Below are positions 42,738-52,450 of a stretch of DNA of 62,162 bases, piece after piece. Under the pieces are notes generated by a model. That model saw only the letters and a program-made list of their open reading frames with translations, made no database searches and was not told where the DNA came from. The position numbers and the translations under genes were made by a program. The stretch lies in NCBI RefSeq assembly GCF_900021165.1, contig NZ_FCOQ01000024.1, forward strand, positions 27,661 to 89,822, given 5' to 3'. The DNA comes from Paenibacillus phocaeensis. GTDB taxonomy: Bacteria > Bacillota > Bacilli > Paenibacillales > Paenibacillaceae. How positions within the stretch are numbered: the stretch's first letter is position 1; each line of letters starts with the position of its first letter.

Positions 42738-44522
42738 TTACAAAACGTATTTCTCCGCCTGAATCACCTTGGCGGCAATTTGCCGTTTGAGTGACAGCGT
42801 ATTCACGGCCGTACGCTTTGTCAATTTTTTCAGGATGGACAGCTGCGTGCGCAGCAGATCCCCTTGTTCCATGTAGCTCAGCGCCTCTTTGGCCCAAGCT
42901 TCGATTTTGCCGAATTCTTCATGGATGAACGCGCAGGTCATGGCGATCGGCAGCTCCGCCTTGTCTTCGCCGGAACGCGCGATTAGCTTCTGTGTCCGAA
43001 GCAGCGCGCTTTCCATCGCGTAAATGGAGATCATCATATCCGCCAAATGGCTGAGCACCTCCTGCTCGCGTTCCAGCTTCAGCTGATACTTCTGCACCGC
43101 CTGGGCCCCGACCATCAGGAAGATCTTCTTGGACAGGGATAACAGATGCGCTTCCTCCTCCAGCGTGCCTTCAAACGTGCGGCTTGGCATTGGCTCCATC
43201 AACTCCGCCTGCAGCTTCTGGGCGGCAGGAAGCAGCGGCAGTTCCCCTTTCATCACGCGTTTCACCAGGCTGCCGGGGATCAGGAGACGATTGATTTCAT
43301 TGGTGCCTTCAAAAATCCGGTTGATCCGCGAGTCGCGATAGATCCGCTCGATCCGGTACTCCTGCGTAAATCCGTAGCCGCCATGGATCTGCACGCCTTC
43401 GTCCGCAACGAAATCCAGCACTTCCGATCCGAACACCTTGTTGATCGAACATTCCAGTTGATATTCCGCAATCGCCTTGGCCGATTGATAACCTACGTCG
43501 GCGCTGCCGTGATCGACTTCTGCCAAGCCGACATCGAACAGGCCAGCGGTACGGTATACCATGCTCTCCAATACATAGGTGCGGGTGTTCATCTCCGCCA
43601 GCTTCTTGCCGATCAGCGGGAAGGACGAAATCTTCTGCCCGAACTGGGTGCGTTCGTTGGCGTATTTCGCGGCGTATTCGATGGCGTCTTTGGAAGAGCC
43701 GAGACACCCTGCAGCCAATTTGAAACGGCCGATATTCAGAATGTTAAAGGCGATTAGATGGCCTTTGCCTACTTCCCAAAGGAGATGATCGACCGGCACC
43801 TTCACGTCTTCCAAAATCAGCGGGCAAGTGGAGGAACCCTTAATCCCCATCTTCTTCTCCTCCGGTCCGATGCTGACTCCTTCCATGCTGCGTTCAACGA
43901 TAAACGTGCTGAAATCCGTTCCGTTCACTTTGGCGTACACGATGAACACGTCGGCGAACCCGGCGTTGGTAATAAACTGCTTGGTTCCGTTCAAAATATA
44001 ATGCGTGCCGTCTTCTGACAAAACTGCAGTTGTCTTCGCTCCGAGCGCATCGGAGCCGGAGGAAGGCTCCGTCAGGCAATACGCCGCAAGCAGCTCGCCC
44101 GTTGCCAGCTTCGGCAAATATTTCTGCTTCTGCGCTTCGGTCCCAAAATAGACGATTGGCAGCGTCCCGATCCCGACATGGGCTCCGGCAGACAGCGCGA
44201 ACGAAGAAGCTTTGGTCAACTTCTCGCTGATCAGCGTCGTACTGACCTTATCGAGCCCCATGCCCCCGTAGGCCTCAGGCACATCAGCGCCAAGCAGCCC
44301 CACTTCGCCCGCTTTGCGCAGCAAATCGGCGGTCAGTTCATAGCTCAGATGTTCGATTTCTTCGTCTCGCGGGAGAATTTCCGCGTTGACAAACTCCTCC
44401 GTTGTCTCGCCGATCATCCGCTGCTCTTCGGTGAAATCCTCCGGCGTCACTACCCGAGTGTAGTCGATATCCGCGATGACGAAGCTGCCTCCTGCGATTT
44501 TCTCCATCGTTTCGTTGCTCAT
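42738..44522 (-). CDS. fadE: Acyl-CoA dehydrogenase
   Basis: This 594-residue FAD enzyme carries out the first step of beta-oxidation (acyl-CoA to trans-2-enoyl-CoA). It has CLTEPSSGSDALG and NGTKQFITNAGFAD for flavin binding, and the catalytic Glu in RIFEGTNEINRLLI. It has a C-terminal extension of about 190 residues compared with short acyl-CoA dehydrogenases, as in B. subtilis FadE (594). Electrons go to EtfAB, encoded 9 kb away. GGAGAGG precedes the ATG. Confidence 0.96.
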   Translation of the reverse strand: MSNETMEKIAGGSFVIADIDYTRVVTPEDFTEEQRMIGETTEEFVNAEILPRDEEIEHLSYELTADLLRKAGEVGLLGADVPEAYGGMGLDKVSTTLISEKLTKASSFALSAGAHVGIGTLPIVYFGTEAQKQKYLPKLATGELLAAYCLTEPSSGSDALGAKTTAVLSEDGTHYILNGTKQFITNAGFADVFIVYAKVNGTDFSTFIVERSMEGVSIGPEEKKMGIKGSSTCPLILEDVKVPVDHLLWEVGKGHLIAFNILNIGRFKLAAGCLGSSKDAIEYAAKYANERTQFGQKISSFPLIGKKLAEMNTRTYVLESMVYRTAGLFDVGLAEVDHGSADVGYQSAKAIAEYQLECSINKVFGSEVLDFVADEGVQIHGGYGFTQEYRIERIYRDSRINRIFEGTNEINRLLIPGSLVKRVMKGELPLLPAAQKLQAELMEPMPSRTFEGTLEEEAHLLSLSKKIFLMVGAQAVQKYQLKLEREQEVLSHLADMMISIYAMESALLRTQKLIARSGEDKAELPIAMTCAFIHEEFGKIEAWAKEALSYMEQGDLLRTQLSILKKLTKRTAVNTLSLKRQIAAKVIQAEKYVL

Positions 44523-44538
44523 GCGATCCTCTCCTTCA

Positions 44539-45726
44539 TTAATTAATGGGATGAACTTCTAACACGCCGGCCGCTCCCATGCCCCCGCCGATACACATCG
44601 ACACGACTCCGTACCCTCCGCCTCTGCGGCGAAGTTCGTGGATCAGCGAAATGGACAGCTTCGTGCCCGTGCAGCCCAGCGGATGGCCAAGCGCAATCGC
44701 CCCGCCGTTTACGTTCACTTTGTCCTCTTCCAGCCCTAACTCTCGAATCACATGCAGGCATTGGGAGGCAAACGCCTCGTTGATCTCGAACAGGTCCACT
44801 TCATCCAGCGTAATGCCGGCTGCCGAAAGCGCCTTCGGAATCGCCTTCACCGGCCCTACGCCCATCAGCTCCGGCTCTACGCCGGCGACGGCGAAAGAGC
44901 GGAACGTCGCCAGCGGCGGAAGCCCCATCGCTTCGGCTTTCTCCCGGCTCATCACGACAACGGCCGCCGCCCCATCGTTCATCGGGGAGGAGTTCCCCGC
45001 GGTTACCGTACCGCCTTGCTTAAAGCTCGGCTTCAGCTTGGTCAGAGCCTCCAGGGTCGTGTCGCCGCGTACGCTTTCGTCGGTGTCGAAAACAAACCGC
45101 TTCACGTTGACTTTCCCGCGCTCATCCAGGCTGCGTTGCTCCGCCTCAAACGGTACGATCTCCTCCTGAAACTTGCCTTCAGCGATGGCCCGGGCCGCTT
45201 TAAGATGCGAATTCAAGGCGAAGCGGTCCTGATCCTCGCGGGTAACGCCAAACCGCTCGGCGACGCGTTCCGCCGTATGGCCCATCGCCATATACGCCTC
45301 CGGCATCTCGGCAACGATCCGCGGATTCGGCGATACCTTGAAGCCGGTCATCGGTACGTGGCTCATGCTTTCCACACCGCCGGCGATCAGCACGTCGGCC
45401 TGGCCCAGCATGATCCGCTCCGCCGCGAAGGCGATCGCCTGCAGCCCGGACGAGCAGAAACGATTGATGGTAAGGGCCGGTACCGTCACCGGGAATCCGG
45501 CATATAACGCCATGATGCGTGCGAAATTCAGTCCCTGCTCGCCTTCCGGCATCGCACAGCCGATGATGATATCCTCAACGTCCGCTTTGCTTAGCCCGGG
45601 AGTGCGCTCCACCGCCGCTTCCAGCACGATCTTGCCTAAATCGTCGGCACGGGTCTGGGTCAAGCTGCCTTTCTTGGCTTTGCCCACCGCCGTTCGGGCG
45701 GTGGATACGATCACAGCTTCTTTCAT
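44539..45726 (-). CDS. fadA: Acetyl-CoA acyltransferase (3-ketoacyl-CoA thiolase)
   Basis: This 395-residue thiolase has nucleophile Cys in [14 protein letters not shown] (about residue 91), active-site His blocks INEAFASQ and [16 protein letters not shown], and second Cys in [12 protein letters not shown]. It cleaves 3-ketoacyl-CoA with CoA in the last beta-oxidation step. The start is the ATG at 45724-45726 ([15 protein letters not shown]). It forms the FadN-FadA pair with the upstream gene, 23 nt away. Confidence 0.96.
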   Translation of the reverse strand: MKEAVIVSTARTAVGKAKKGSLTQTRADDLGKIVLEAAVERTPGLSKADVEDIIIGCAMPEGEQGLNFARIMALYAGFPVTVPALTINRFCSSGLQAIAFAAERIMLGQADVLIAGGVESMSHVPMTGFKVSPNPRIVAEMPEAYMAMGHTAERVAERFGVTREDQDRFALNSHLKAARAIAEGKFQEEIVPFEAEQRSLDERGKVNVKRFVFDTDESVRGDTTLEALTKLKPSFKQGGTVTAGNSSPMNDGAAAVVVMSREKAEAMGLPPLATFRSFAVAGVEPELMGVGPVKAIPKALSAAGITLDEVDLFEINEAFASQCLHVIRELGLEEDKVNVNGGAIALGHPLGCTGTKLSISLIHELRRRGGGYGVVSMCIGGGMGAAGVLEVHPIN

Positions 45727-45749
45727 CCTTGAATCACTCTCCCCCTCGA

Positions 45750-48146
45750 TTAATTCCGCAGCGGCTTGCCTTTGCTCAGCATGTGCTGCATGCGTTGACG
45801 CGTCTTCGGCTCCCCGCACAAGCTCAGGAATGCCTCGCGCTCCAGGTCAAGCATATATTGCTCCGTTACGTACGTTCCCGCCGGCACGTCGCCGCCGGCC
45901 AATACGTGAGCCAGCTTACGGGCGATCAACAGATCGTGGTCGCTGATGTAGCCGCCTTCATGCATGCCGAGTGCGCCCAGCTCCATTACGGCTTTCCCTT
46001 CGGAGCCGGCGACGCGGAACTTCGTGTCGGAAATCGGCTCATACCCGGTTCCCGCCAGCTTCAGCACGGCCTGCTTCGCCTCATGGATCGTATGGTCGGG
46101 ATTCAGCACGATCCGGTCGGTCGGCTTCAGGAGGCCCAGCCGTTTGGCATCATGGCCGCTGCTTGAGACGGTGGCGGTGCCGACCGTTTGAAAATAAGGA
46201 TTGAGGTAAGGCTGGAGATCCGCCTCTGCCCGCGATGCCTGTTGACTGGCCCGCAGCGCCAGCTCCTTACAGCCGCCCCCCGCCGGAATCAAGCCTACGC
46301 CGACCTCTACGAGCCCGTAATACGTCTCGGCAGCAGCGATCACCTGATCGGCCGGCATGCACGCCTCTACCCCGCCGCCTAGCGTCATGCGGTGCGGTGC
46401 GGCAATCACCGGCTTCTCGAACCGTTTCAGCCGGTACATCGTGTTCTGGAACAGACGAATGATGTCGTCGATTTCATCCCATTCCTCGTCCTGCGCTTCC
46501 ATCAGCAGCAGCATCAGGTTGGCACCAACGCAGAAGTTGCGGCCTTGGTTGGCGATGACGAGGCCTTCGAAGTTGTCTCGCACCTCGTCCATGCTTTGCG
46601 AGATCATCTGCAGAATATCCGCGCCGATCGCATTGTTCGGCGAATGAAATTCCAGGCAGGCCACGCCGTCGCCCAGGTCGATCAAGCTGGCGCCGCTGTT
46701 GCTGCGCACAATCTTGTTCTGCGCCTTCAGATCGCGAAGCGAGATCTGCTCCGGCGGGAGCTCCACAGGTGCATACCCTCCAACCGCGGCTTGGAAGAGG
46801 GAACCCCCGTCTTTTTTGTAAAATGAGGTGTTCCCTTGCGCGATCCAGTCCTTCACCCAGATCGGTACCGTCAGTCCTTCCGCCTCCATCCGTTCGACCG
46901 AGCGCACCAAACCGATGGCATCCCACGTTTCGAACGGTCCCAGCTCCCAGTTGAAGCCCCATTTCATCGCCTCATCGATCTCGCGGATGCTGTCCGCGAT
47001 TTCGCCCAGCTTGGCGGCGGAGTAGATCAGCACCTGCTTGAGCACATCCCAGGCCAACTGGGAGTAGCGGTCCGGGGTGCCGAGCAGCGCTTTCGTCTTC
47101 GCGGCGGCGCCTTTCGCCAGTTTGGCGGCTTCCAAGGAAGCGGAAGTGACCTTGCACTGGGGTCCGTAGTCCATCGCCTGAAGATTCAAGGACAGGATTT
47201 CGCTCCCCCGTTCCCCTTTGATTTTCCGGTAGAAGCCCTGCCCGCTCTTCTCCCCGAGCCAGCCGCGGGATACCATCTCCTTCAGCGGCTCCGGCGCGGC
47301 AAACACCTGCTTCTCCTGCTGATCCGCCACATTCGCGAACACGTTATCGGCGACATGCAGGAACGTATCAAGTCCGACGAGATCCAAGGTACGGAACGTA
47401 GCGCTCTTCGGACGACCCATTGCCGGGCCGGTGACTGCATCCACTTCTTCGATGGCATATCCCTTCTCCGCCATTTCACGCAGCGTCACCAGCAGCCCAT
47501 AGGTACCGATGCGGTTGGCGATGAAATTCGGCGTATCCTTGGCGAGTACGACCGTTTTGCCCAGCGTCCGCTCGCAGAAACGGCTTAAGCCTTGAACTAG
47601 CTCCGGATCGGTGGATTGCCCGGGGATAACCTCGATCAGCTTCATATACCGCGGCGGATTGAAGAAATGCGTTCCGAGAAAATGCTTCCGGAATTCCTCG
47701 GACCGCCCTTCCGCCATCGCGTTGATCGAAATCCCCGACGTGTTCGAACTGACCAAGGTTCCCGGTTTCCAGTGGCGCTCCACTTGAGCCAGCAGTTGCT
47801 GCTTAACGCTGAGGTTCTCGACAACGACCTCGATAACCCAATCCACATCGGCAATCAACGGCAAGTGATCCTCCAGGTTGCCGGGCGTAATCCGCTCAGC
47901 AAAAGCGCTGTCATACAGCGGGGCGGGTTTTGTCTTGACCAGCCCGGCGACGGCGGCCGTCGCCAGGCGATTGCGCACCGACGGATGGTCGAGCGTCAGC
48001 CCTGCGGCCATCTCCGCGTCGGTGAGCCGCTGCGGGACGATGTCGAGCAGCAAGCAAGTAATGCCTGCATTAGCCAGTTGGGCGGCGATACCGGAGCCCA
48101 TGATCCCGGAGCCGATGACAGCCGCTTTCCGGATCGGTTTGTTCAT
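45750..48146 (-). CDS. fadN: 3-hydroxyacyl-CoA dehydrogenase / enoyl-CoA hydratase
   Basis: This 798-residue bifunctional protein has an N-terminal NAD domain ([21 protein letters not shown]), two 3HCDH C-terminal domains, and a C-terminal crotonase domain ([43 protein letters not shown]). This order, dehydrogenase before hydratase, is that of Bacillus FadN (about 789) and the reverse of E. coli FadB. AGGAGG precedes the ATG. Confidence 0.96.
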   Translation of the reverse strand: MNKPIRKAAVIGSGIMGSGIAAQLANAGITCLLLDIVPQRLTDAEMAAGLTLDHPSVRNRLATAAVAGLVKTKPAPLYDSAFAERITPGNLEDHLPLIADVDWVIEVVVENLSVKQQLLAQVERHWKPGTLVSSNTSGISINAMAEGRSEEFRKHFLGTHFFNPPRYMKLIEVIPGQSTDPELVQGLSRFCERTLGKTVVLAKDTPNFIANRIGTYGLLVTLREMAEKGYAIEEVDAVTGPAMGRPKSATFRTLDLVGLDTFLHVADNVFANVADQQEKQVFAAPEPLKEMVSRGWLGEKSGQGFYRKIKGERGSEILSLNLQAMDYGPQCKVTSASLEAAKLAKGAAAKTKALLGTPDRYSQLAWDVLKQVLIYSAAKLGEIADSIREIDEAMKWGFNWELGPFETWDAIGLVRSVERMEAEGLTVPIWVKDWIAQGNTSFYKKDGGSLFQAAVGGYAPVELPPEQISLRDLKAQNKIVRSNSGASLIDLGDGVACLEFHSPNNAIGADILQMISQSMDEVRDNFEGLVIANQGRNFCVGANLMLLLMEAQDEEWDEIDDIIRLFQNTMYRLKRFEKPVIAAPHRMTLGGGVEACMPADQVIAAAETYYGLVEVGVGLIPAGGGCKELALRASQQASRAEADLQPYLNPYFQTVGTATVSSSGHDAKRLGLLKPTDRIVLNPDHTIHEAKQAVLKLAGTGYEPISDTKFRVAGSEGKAVMELGALGMHEGGYISDHDLLIARKLAHVLAGGDVPAGTYVTEQYMLDLEREAFLSLCGEPKTRQRMQHMLSKGKPLRN

Positions 48147-48175
48147 TGGATCTACCTCCTATGACTTTGAATATT

Positions 48176-50368
48176 TTATTTTGACAACACGGGGGCCACA
48201 TCGGCCGCTAGCTCGCCAAACACGGACAACTCCAGGATTTCAGCGATATCCCGCGCTTTGACCTCGCCGTCTGCTTCCTTCAGTTTCGTGCCATCCTCCA
48301 GCATCGTCAGGCAGTAAGGACACGCGCTGCTGATCATGCTTGGACGGACTTCCAGCGCTTGTTCGGTGCGGGCCAGATTGATCCGTTTGCCCGCGGTTTC
48401 CTCCATCCACATCAGCCCGCCGCCGGCGCCGCAGCACATCCCGTTCTCCCGGGAGCGGGCCATCTCGACCAGTTCCACGCCAGGCACCGCCCGCAGCACC
48501 TCACGAGGCGCATCGTAGACACCGTTATACCGTCCGAGATAACAAGAATCGTGATAGGTGACCCGTTCGCTCACCCGGTGGGCCGGCTTCAGCCGCCCCT
48601 CGCGGATCAACTGCTCCAGCAGTTGGGTATGGTGCAGCACTTCCACCCCTTCCAATCCGAATTCGGGATATTCGTTTTTCAGCGTATTAAAGGTATGCGG
48701 ACAGGCGGTTACGATTTTGCGCACGCCATACCGTTGAAACGTCGCGACGTTCTCCTGGCACAGCTGCTGAAACAGAAGCTCGTTGCCCATCCGGCGGGGG
48801 GTATCCCCGGAGTTACGTTCTTCGTTGCCGAGAATGGCGAAATTGACGCCCGCTTCATTCAGCAGCCGGACGAAAGCCCGCGTAATTTTGCGGCTGCGCA
48901 GATCGTAAGAGCCCATCGACCCGACGAAGAACAAAATATCGAATGCCGGATTCTCCTTGACCGTTGGCACAGGGATGCCCGCAAGCTCGCCGGTCCAGGC
49001 AGCGCGGTCGCTGCGGCTGATCCCCCAGGGGTTGCTTTGGCGCTCGATGTTCTGCATCGCACGCTGCCCTTCCGCAGGGACGCTGCCCTGCATCAACACC
49101 AGATGACGGCGAAGGTCCACGATCTTGTCAACGTGTTCGTTGCCGACCGGGCATTGGTCCTCGCAGTTGCGGCACGTTGTGCAGGCCCAGATTTCCTCTT
49201 CGGTCATGACATCGCCGATCAGATCAAGCTCGGTTACGGCTTTGTCGTGGGAGGCCGGCTGCCAGGTCGCCTTCTGCCAATCCAGCGTCGGGCGGATATC
49301 GGTGATGCCAGAGCCAGAGCCGCTGCTCCAGACCGGTGCCGCTTGTTCTGCTCCAGCTGCCAGCGCATGGACGCTGTCGGAGCCGAACACTTTCGCCGGC
49401 ACCCACGGCGATTTGCCCGTCACCGCCGCGCCTTTCTCAGTGAGATGATCCCGCAGCTTCGTGATCAGATGCATCGGCGACAGCGTTTTGCCCGTGCTTG
49501 CGGCGGGGCACACGCTGGTGCAACGCCCGCATTCCACGCAGGCGTAGAAGTCGAGCATTTGCTTCTGCGTAAAGTCTTCGATCCGGCCGACGCCGAAGCT
49601 TTCCGCCTCTTCGTCTTCGAGGTTTAGGCTCTGCAGCCGGCCATGCGGTTCCCGGCGGCGTAGCCAGATGTTAATCGGTGCGGTGAGCAGATGAAAATGC
49701 TTCGATTGGGGGACGTAGACGAGAAAGGACAGCAGGATCAGCAGGTGCAGCCACCAGAACACATAGAAGACGGCTTCCGCGGCGGCGGCAGGCAGCCCGG
49801 CGAATGCGGCGGCGATGGCCGACGAGACCGGAGCGTACCAAGAGAAGTCAAGCTCCATCCAGATCCGCTCGAAAGCCAGCGACAACAGGACCGAAACCAT
49901 CAAGGAATAAATAAAGATCACGACGATGCCGGGTTTCCAGCCCCTTTTCAAGCGCGGCAGCTTCTCGATATAACGGCGGTAAGCCGCATACCCCATCGCG
50001 ACGAGAATCGCTACTGCGGTAAACTCCTGAAACCACCCGAACAGCTCATAGGCGGGCAGCGGCAGGTGGCCGCCGCGCGACAGCCCTTTGACGATCAAAT
50101 CGATCGCCCCAAACTGCAGCACGATAAATCCGTAGAACACAACGACGTGCATGATGCCGCTTCTGCGATCCTTCAGCAGCTTCTTCTGCCCGAACACCTG
50201 CGACCAGAACTCGCCTGGGTTCCCCCCGCGCCTTGCGCGGAAGTCACTGGACCGGCCCAGCCTCAGGTAAAGGAAGCGGCGGAATACGGCCTGATAGAAC
50301 AGGAACAAAGCGTATCCCGCGACAGCAGCACATAACAAAGCGTTTAGCGTTAGCCAAAACGTGATCAT
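48176..50368 (-). CDS. fadF: Iron-sulfur heterodisulfide-reductase-like protein (FadF)
   Basis: This 730-residue membrane protein has about six N-terminal TM helices of the NarI/cytochrome-b-like type. Two 4Fe-4S clusters follow (CVECGRCTSVCPA near 275; CTTCRNCEDQCPVGN near 400), then two CCG domains (YHDSCYLGRYNGVYD; NGMCCGAGGG; ISSACPYC). B. subtilis FadF is FadR-regulated and co-occurs with ETF; it is thought to pass ETF electrons to the quinone pool. It is the first gene of the minus-strand fad operon, GGAGGG upstream. Confidence 0.92.
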   Translation of the reverse strand: MITFWLTLNALLCAAVAGYALFLFYQAVFRRFLYLRLGRSSDFRARRGGNPGEFWSQVFGQKKLLKDRRSGIMHVVVFYGFIVLQFGAIDLIVKGLSRGGHLPLPAYELFGWFQEFTAVAILVAMGYAAYRRYIEKLPRLKRGWKPGIVVIFIYSLMVSVLLSLAFERIWMELDFSWYAPVSSAIAAAFAGLPAAAAEAVFYVFWWLHLLILLSFLVYVPQSKHFHLLTAPINIWLRRREPHGRLQSLNLEDEEAESFGVGRIEDFTQKQMLDFYACVECGRCTSVCPAASTGKTLSPMHLITKLRDHLTEKGAAVTGKSPWVPAKVFGSDSVHALAAGAEQAAPVWSSGSGSGITDIRPTLDWQKATWQPASHDKAVTELDLIGDVMTEEEIWACTTCRNCEDQCPVGNEHVDKIVDLRRHLVLMQGSVPAEGQRAMQNIERQSNPWGISRSDRAAWTGELAGIPVPTVKENPAFDILFFVGSMGSYDLRSRKITRAFVRLLNEAGVNFAILGNEERNSGDTPRRMGNELLFQQLCQENVATFQRYGVRKIVTACPHTFNTLKNEYPEFGLEGVEVLHHTQLLEQLIREGRLKPAHRVSERVTYHDSCYLGRYNGVYDAPREVLRAVPGVELVEMARSRENGMCCGAGGGLMWMEETAGKRINLARTEQALEVRPSMISSACPYCLTMLEDGTKLKEADGEVKARDIAEILELSVFGELAADVAPVLSK

Positions 50369-50666
50369 GCTTCAGACCTCCCTCCTTATGAAAAATTCCC
50401 GGACAAGTGGATTACGGACGAAAAGGGTTCCTTCGGATGACGATGTTTCCCAAAAGTTAGTTCAAGCATTGAGGTCGAACAGTTCTGTCTGTGGAGGATG
50501 AATGTTGAGATTGCGTGTAAGGATCGAAAATGAGAGCTGCGGGTATGTTGGGATTTGGAATTGAATGTTGCGATTGAATGCAGAGATTGAGTGTGACCAT
50601 GAAGCAGGACATTTGAGGTAAGCGATTCCATTGCGGCTTTTAATTAAAATCTTAAGGTTTTCAGCC

Positions 50667-50696
50667 TTGACAACCGGTGCTGGATTCCCCTAAGAT
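50667..50696 (+). promoter_or_regulatory. Sigma-A promoter of fadR
   Basis: TTGACA (50667-50672), an 18-bp spacer and TAAGAT (50691-50696) precede the FadR box by 8 nt and the fadR ATG by about 58 nt. Confidence 0.8.
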
Positions 50697-50704
50697 TAAG
50701 AAAA

Positions 50705-50722
50705 TGAATGACGGTTCATTCA
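50705..50722 (+). promoter_or_regulatory. FadR operator
   Basis: TGAATGACGGTTCATTCA is a near-perfect match to the Bacillus FadR box (TGAATGANTANTCATTCA). It covers the predicted transcription start of fadR, implying autorepression that long-chain acyl-CoA would lift. Confidence 0.92.
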
Positions 50723-50754
50723 GGTGTTTTAAATTTTAGCATTGAGGTGGCCCG

Positions 50755-51339
50755 ATGACAAGTAGGAAACAGGAAAAATTTGAAATGATTTTGGATGGCG
50801 CGGAAAAAGTCATTGCGGAGAACGGATTTCACGGCTCTCAGGTGTCTAAAATCGCCAAAGAAGCCGGCGTCGCGGACGGTACGATTTATTTATATTTCAA
50901 AAATAAAGAAGATATCCTGATCTCGCTCTTCCAGGATCGCCTGGGCAAGCTTGTCGAGCTGTTCCATCAGAGTATCCGCGAAACGAATACGGCGGAGGAG
51001 GCGCTCCGCAAGGTGTGCGAAATCCATTTCACCCATCTGGAGCAGAACGTCCATTTTGCTTACGTTACGCAAATCGAGCTGCGGCAAAGCTCCCTCGAGC
51101 TGCGCAAAGCGATCGGCCTTGCCGTGAAGCCCTATATCACGCTGATTGAGCATATCTTGAAGAGGGGGATCGAGGAAGGATCGTTCCGTTCCGACCTGGA
51201 TACGAAGCTCTCCCGGCAGTTGATTTTCGGCGCGCTGGACGAGGTCGTCACCTCCTGGCTCATTTCCGGCATGAAATATTCCCTCTCCGGGCAAGTGGAG
51301 AACACCGTCGATTTTTTTCTGCGCGCGGTCAGGAAGTAG
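50755..51339 (+). CDS. fadR: Fatty-acid degradation repressor, TetR family
   Basis: This 194-residue TetR-type repressor has a DNA-binding helix at about 25-50 (GFHGSQVSKIAKEAGVADGTIYLYFKNKEDIL) and a C-terminal acyl-CoA-binding dimer domain. The length equals B. subtilis FadR. It controls beta-oxidation genes. A matching operator covers its own promoter, and etfB-etfA follow as in B. subtilis, except that lcfA and fadB are not in this operon and a 323-bp gap with a palindromic repeat intervenes. Confidence 0.95.
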   Translation: MTSRKQEKFEMILDGAEKVIAENGFHGSQVSKIAKEAGVADGTIYLYFKNKEDILISLFQDRLGKLVELFHQSIRETNTAEEALRKVCEIHFTHLEQNVHFAYVTQIELRQSSLELRKAIGLAVKPYITLIEHILKRGIEEGSFRSDLDTKLSRQLIFGALDEVVTSWLISGMKYSLSGQVENTVDFFLRAVRK

Positions 51340-51365
51340 CTCCTCTATTTCACATTTACGCGCTC

Positions 51366-51548
51366 TAACGCTTATGTCCATCGCTAAATGCCTCAGAAAC
51401 GGGACGTACGTTATGTAACGCTTGTCAGACTGCTTATTTTGGTGTTTTCATGCGGAAAATCGCTGCATTCGACCCAATAGCGTGACTGGCAAGCGTTAGA
51501 TTTGAAAAGTCCTGCTTTTGGCCCAAATAAGCTCGCTGATAAGCGTTA
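51366..51548. repeat. Palindromic intergenic element, locus B
   Basis: Forward copies at 51366-51392 and 51416-51442 (pattern TAACGCTT..TC..CTTATTTTGG) mirror inverted copies at 51473-51498 and 51522-51548. Spacing is 50 nt in each arm. For example TAACGCTTGTCAG/GCTTATTTTGG matches the reverse complement of 51522-51548 at most positions. It lies inside the presumed fadR-etfBA operon, so it would be transcribed as a long hairpin. Confidence 0.8.
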
Positions 51549-51559
51549 GCGCCTATGCA

Positions 51560-51611
51560 AAGGATCAGACGCGCACATTTCGGTAGTACCTACTACAAGG
51601 ATCAGACGCGC
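51560..51611 (+). repeat. 15-bp direct repeat upstream of etfB
   Basis: AAGGATCAGACGCGC occurs at 51560-51574 and again at 51597-51611, 37 nt apart, in the leader of etfB. Function unknown. It could be an operator pair or a short duplication. Confidence 0.6.
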
Positions 51612-51662
51612 TCACTCTGTCATGTTCCATTCTACCTCTACTCTGGAAAGGAGTTGGCAAGT

Positions 51663-52430
51663 ATGCATGTGGTGGTCATCCTGAAACAAACCTTCGATAC
51701 GGAGGAGAAAATCGTAATTGCCGGCGACAAAGTCAGCGAGGACGGCGTCAAGTTCGTGATCAACCCTTACGACGAATACGCCGTGGAGGAAGCGCTTCGC
51801 CTGAAGGAGGAGCAGGGCGGCACGGTGACGGTTGTGTCGGCCGGGCCGGAAAGAGCGGCGGAAGCGCTACGCACCGCGCTGGCGATGGGAGCTGACGAGG
51901 CCGTGCGGATCGCTACAGAGGCGATCGATACGGATGAATACAGCATCTCCCGCCTGCTCGCCGCCTTCCTGCAAACGCTGGACGTTGACCTGGTCCTGGG
52001 CGGCAACTTTTCGGTCGATAACGGCGCAGGGCAAGTTGCCGTGCGCATCGCCAAACTGCTCTCGCTCCCCCACGTCTCGTCGATTACCAAGCTCATCGTG
52101 AACGGGGACCGGGCCACTGTCGTGCGGGATGCCGAAGGCGACGCCGAAACGCTGGAGGTGACGCTGCCCGCCGTATTCACAGCGCAGCAAGGTCTAAATG
52201 AACCCCGCTACCCCTCGCTCCCCGGCATCATGAAAGCCAAGAAGAAGCCGTTCCGCGAGCTGTCGCTGAGCGATCTGGGACTAAGCGACCGCGAGATCGC
52301 GCTGAAAACGCAGCGAATCGCCCTCTCTCTGCCGCCGGCACGTCAAGCCGGCAAGCTGCTGAGCGGCACGCCCGCCGAACAAGCGGCGGAATTGGTTCAG
52401 CTGCTGCGCACCGAAGCCAAGGTCATTTAA
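51663..52430 (+). CDS. etfB: Electron transfer flavoprotein beta subunit
   Basis: This 255-residue ETF beta subunit begins MHVVVILKQTFDTEEKI; NPYDEYAVEEALRL and DLVLGGNFSVDNGAGQVAVRIA are typical family blocks, and the latter region helps bind AMP. With EtfA it accepts electrons from FadE. The ATG at 51663 has AAAGGAG 9 nt upstream; the longer open frame crosses the direct repeats. The family length is about 255. Confidence 0.95.
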   Translation: MHVVVILKQTFDTEEKIVIAGDKVSEDGVKFVINPYDEYAVEEALRLKEEQGGTVTVVSAGPERAAEALRTALAMGADEAVRIATEAIDTDEYSISRLLAAFLQTLDVDLVLGGNFSVDNGAGQVAVRIAKLLSLPHVSSITKLIVNGDRATVVRDAEGDAETLEVTLPAVFTAQQGLNEPRYPSLPGIMKAKKKPFRELSLSDLGLSDREIALKTQRIALSLPPARQAGKLLSGTPAEQAAELVQLLRTEAKVI

Positions 52431-52450
52431 TTCATAAGGAGGCGTCAATC

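Larger units (their letters stand above)
50369..50754. other. Divergent control region between fadF and fadR
   Basis: This 386-bp region holds the fadR promoter and FadR box (50667-50722) and a low-complexity stretch at 50490-50600 with near-repeats of TGAATGTTG (50499, 50562) and GAGATTGNGTGT. The minus-strand open frame at 50386-50631 has no ribosome site and looks non-coding. On the minus strand TTGTCA shares the same bases as the plus-strand TTGACA, so a divergent overlapping promoter is possible, but no good -10 is seen. Confidence 0.5.

Noticed and set aside
48359..49627. 422-codon plus-strand open frame
   Set aside because: Antisense of fadF; the fadF product has clear iron-sulfur and CCG motifs, the shadow has none.
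50386..50631. 81-codon minus-strand open frame before fadF
   Set aside because: No ribosome site and Ser/His-rich product from a low-complexity tract.
51366..51611. CRISPR array
   Set aside because: Repeats are few, imperfect and half of them inverted; no constant repeat-spacer pattern and no cas genes.
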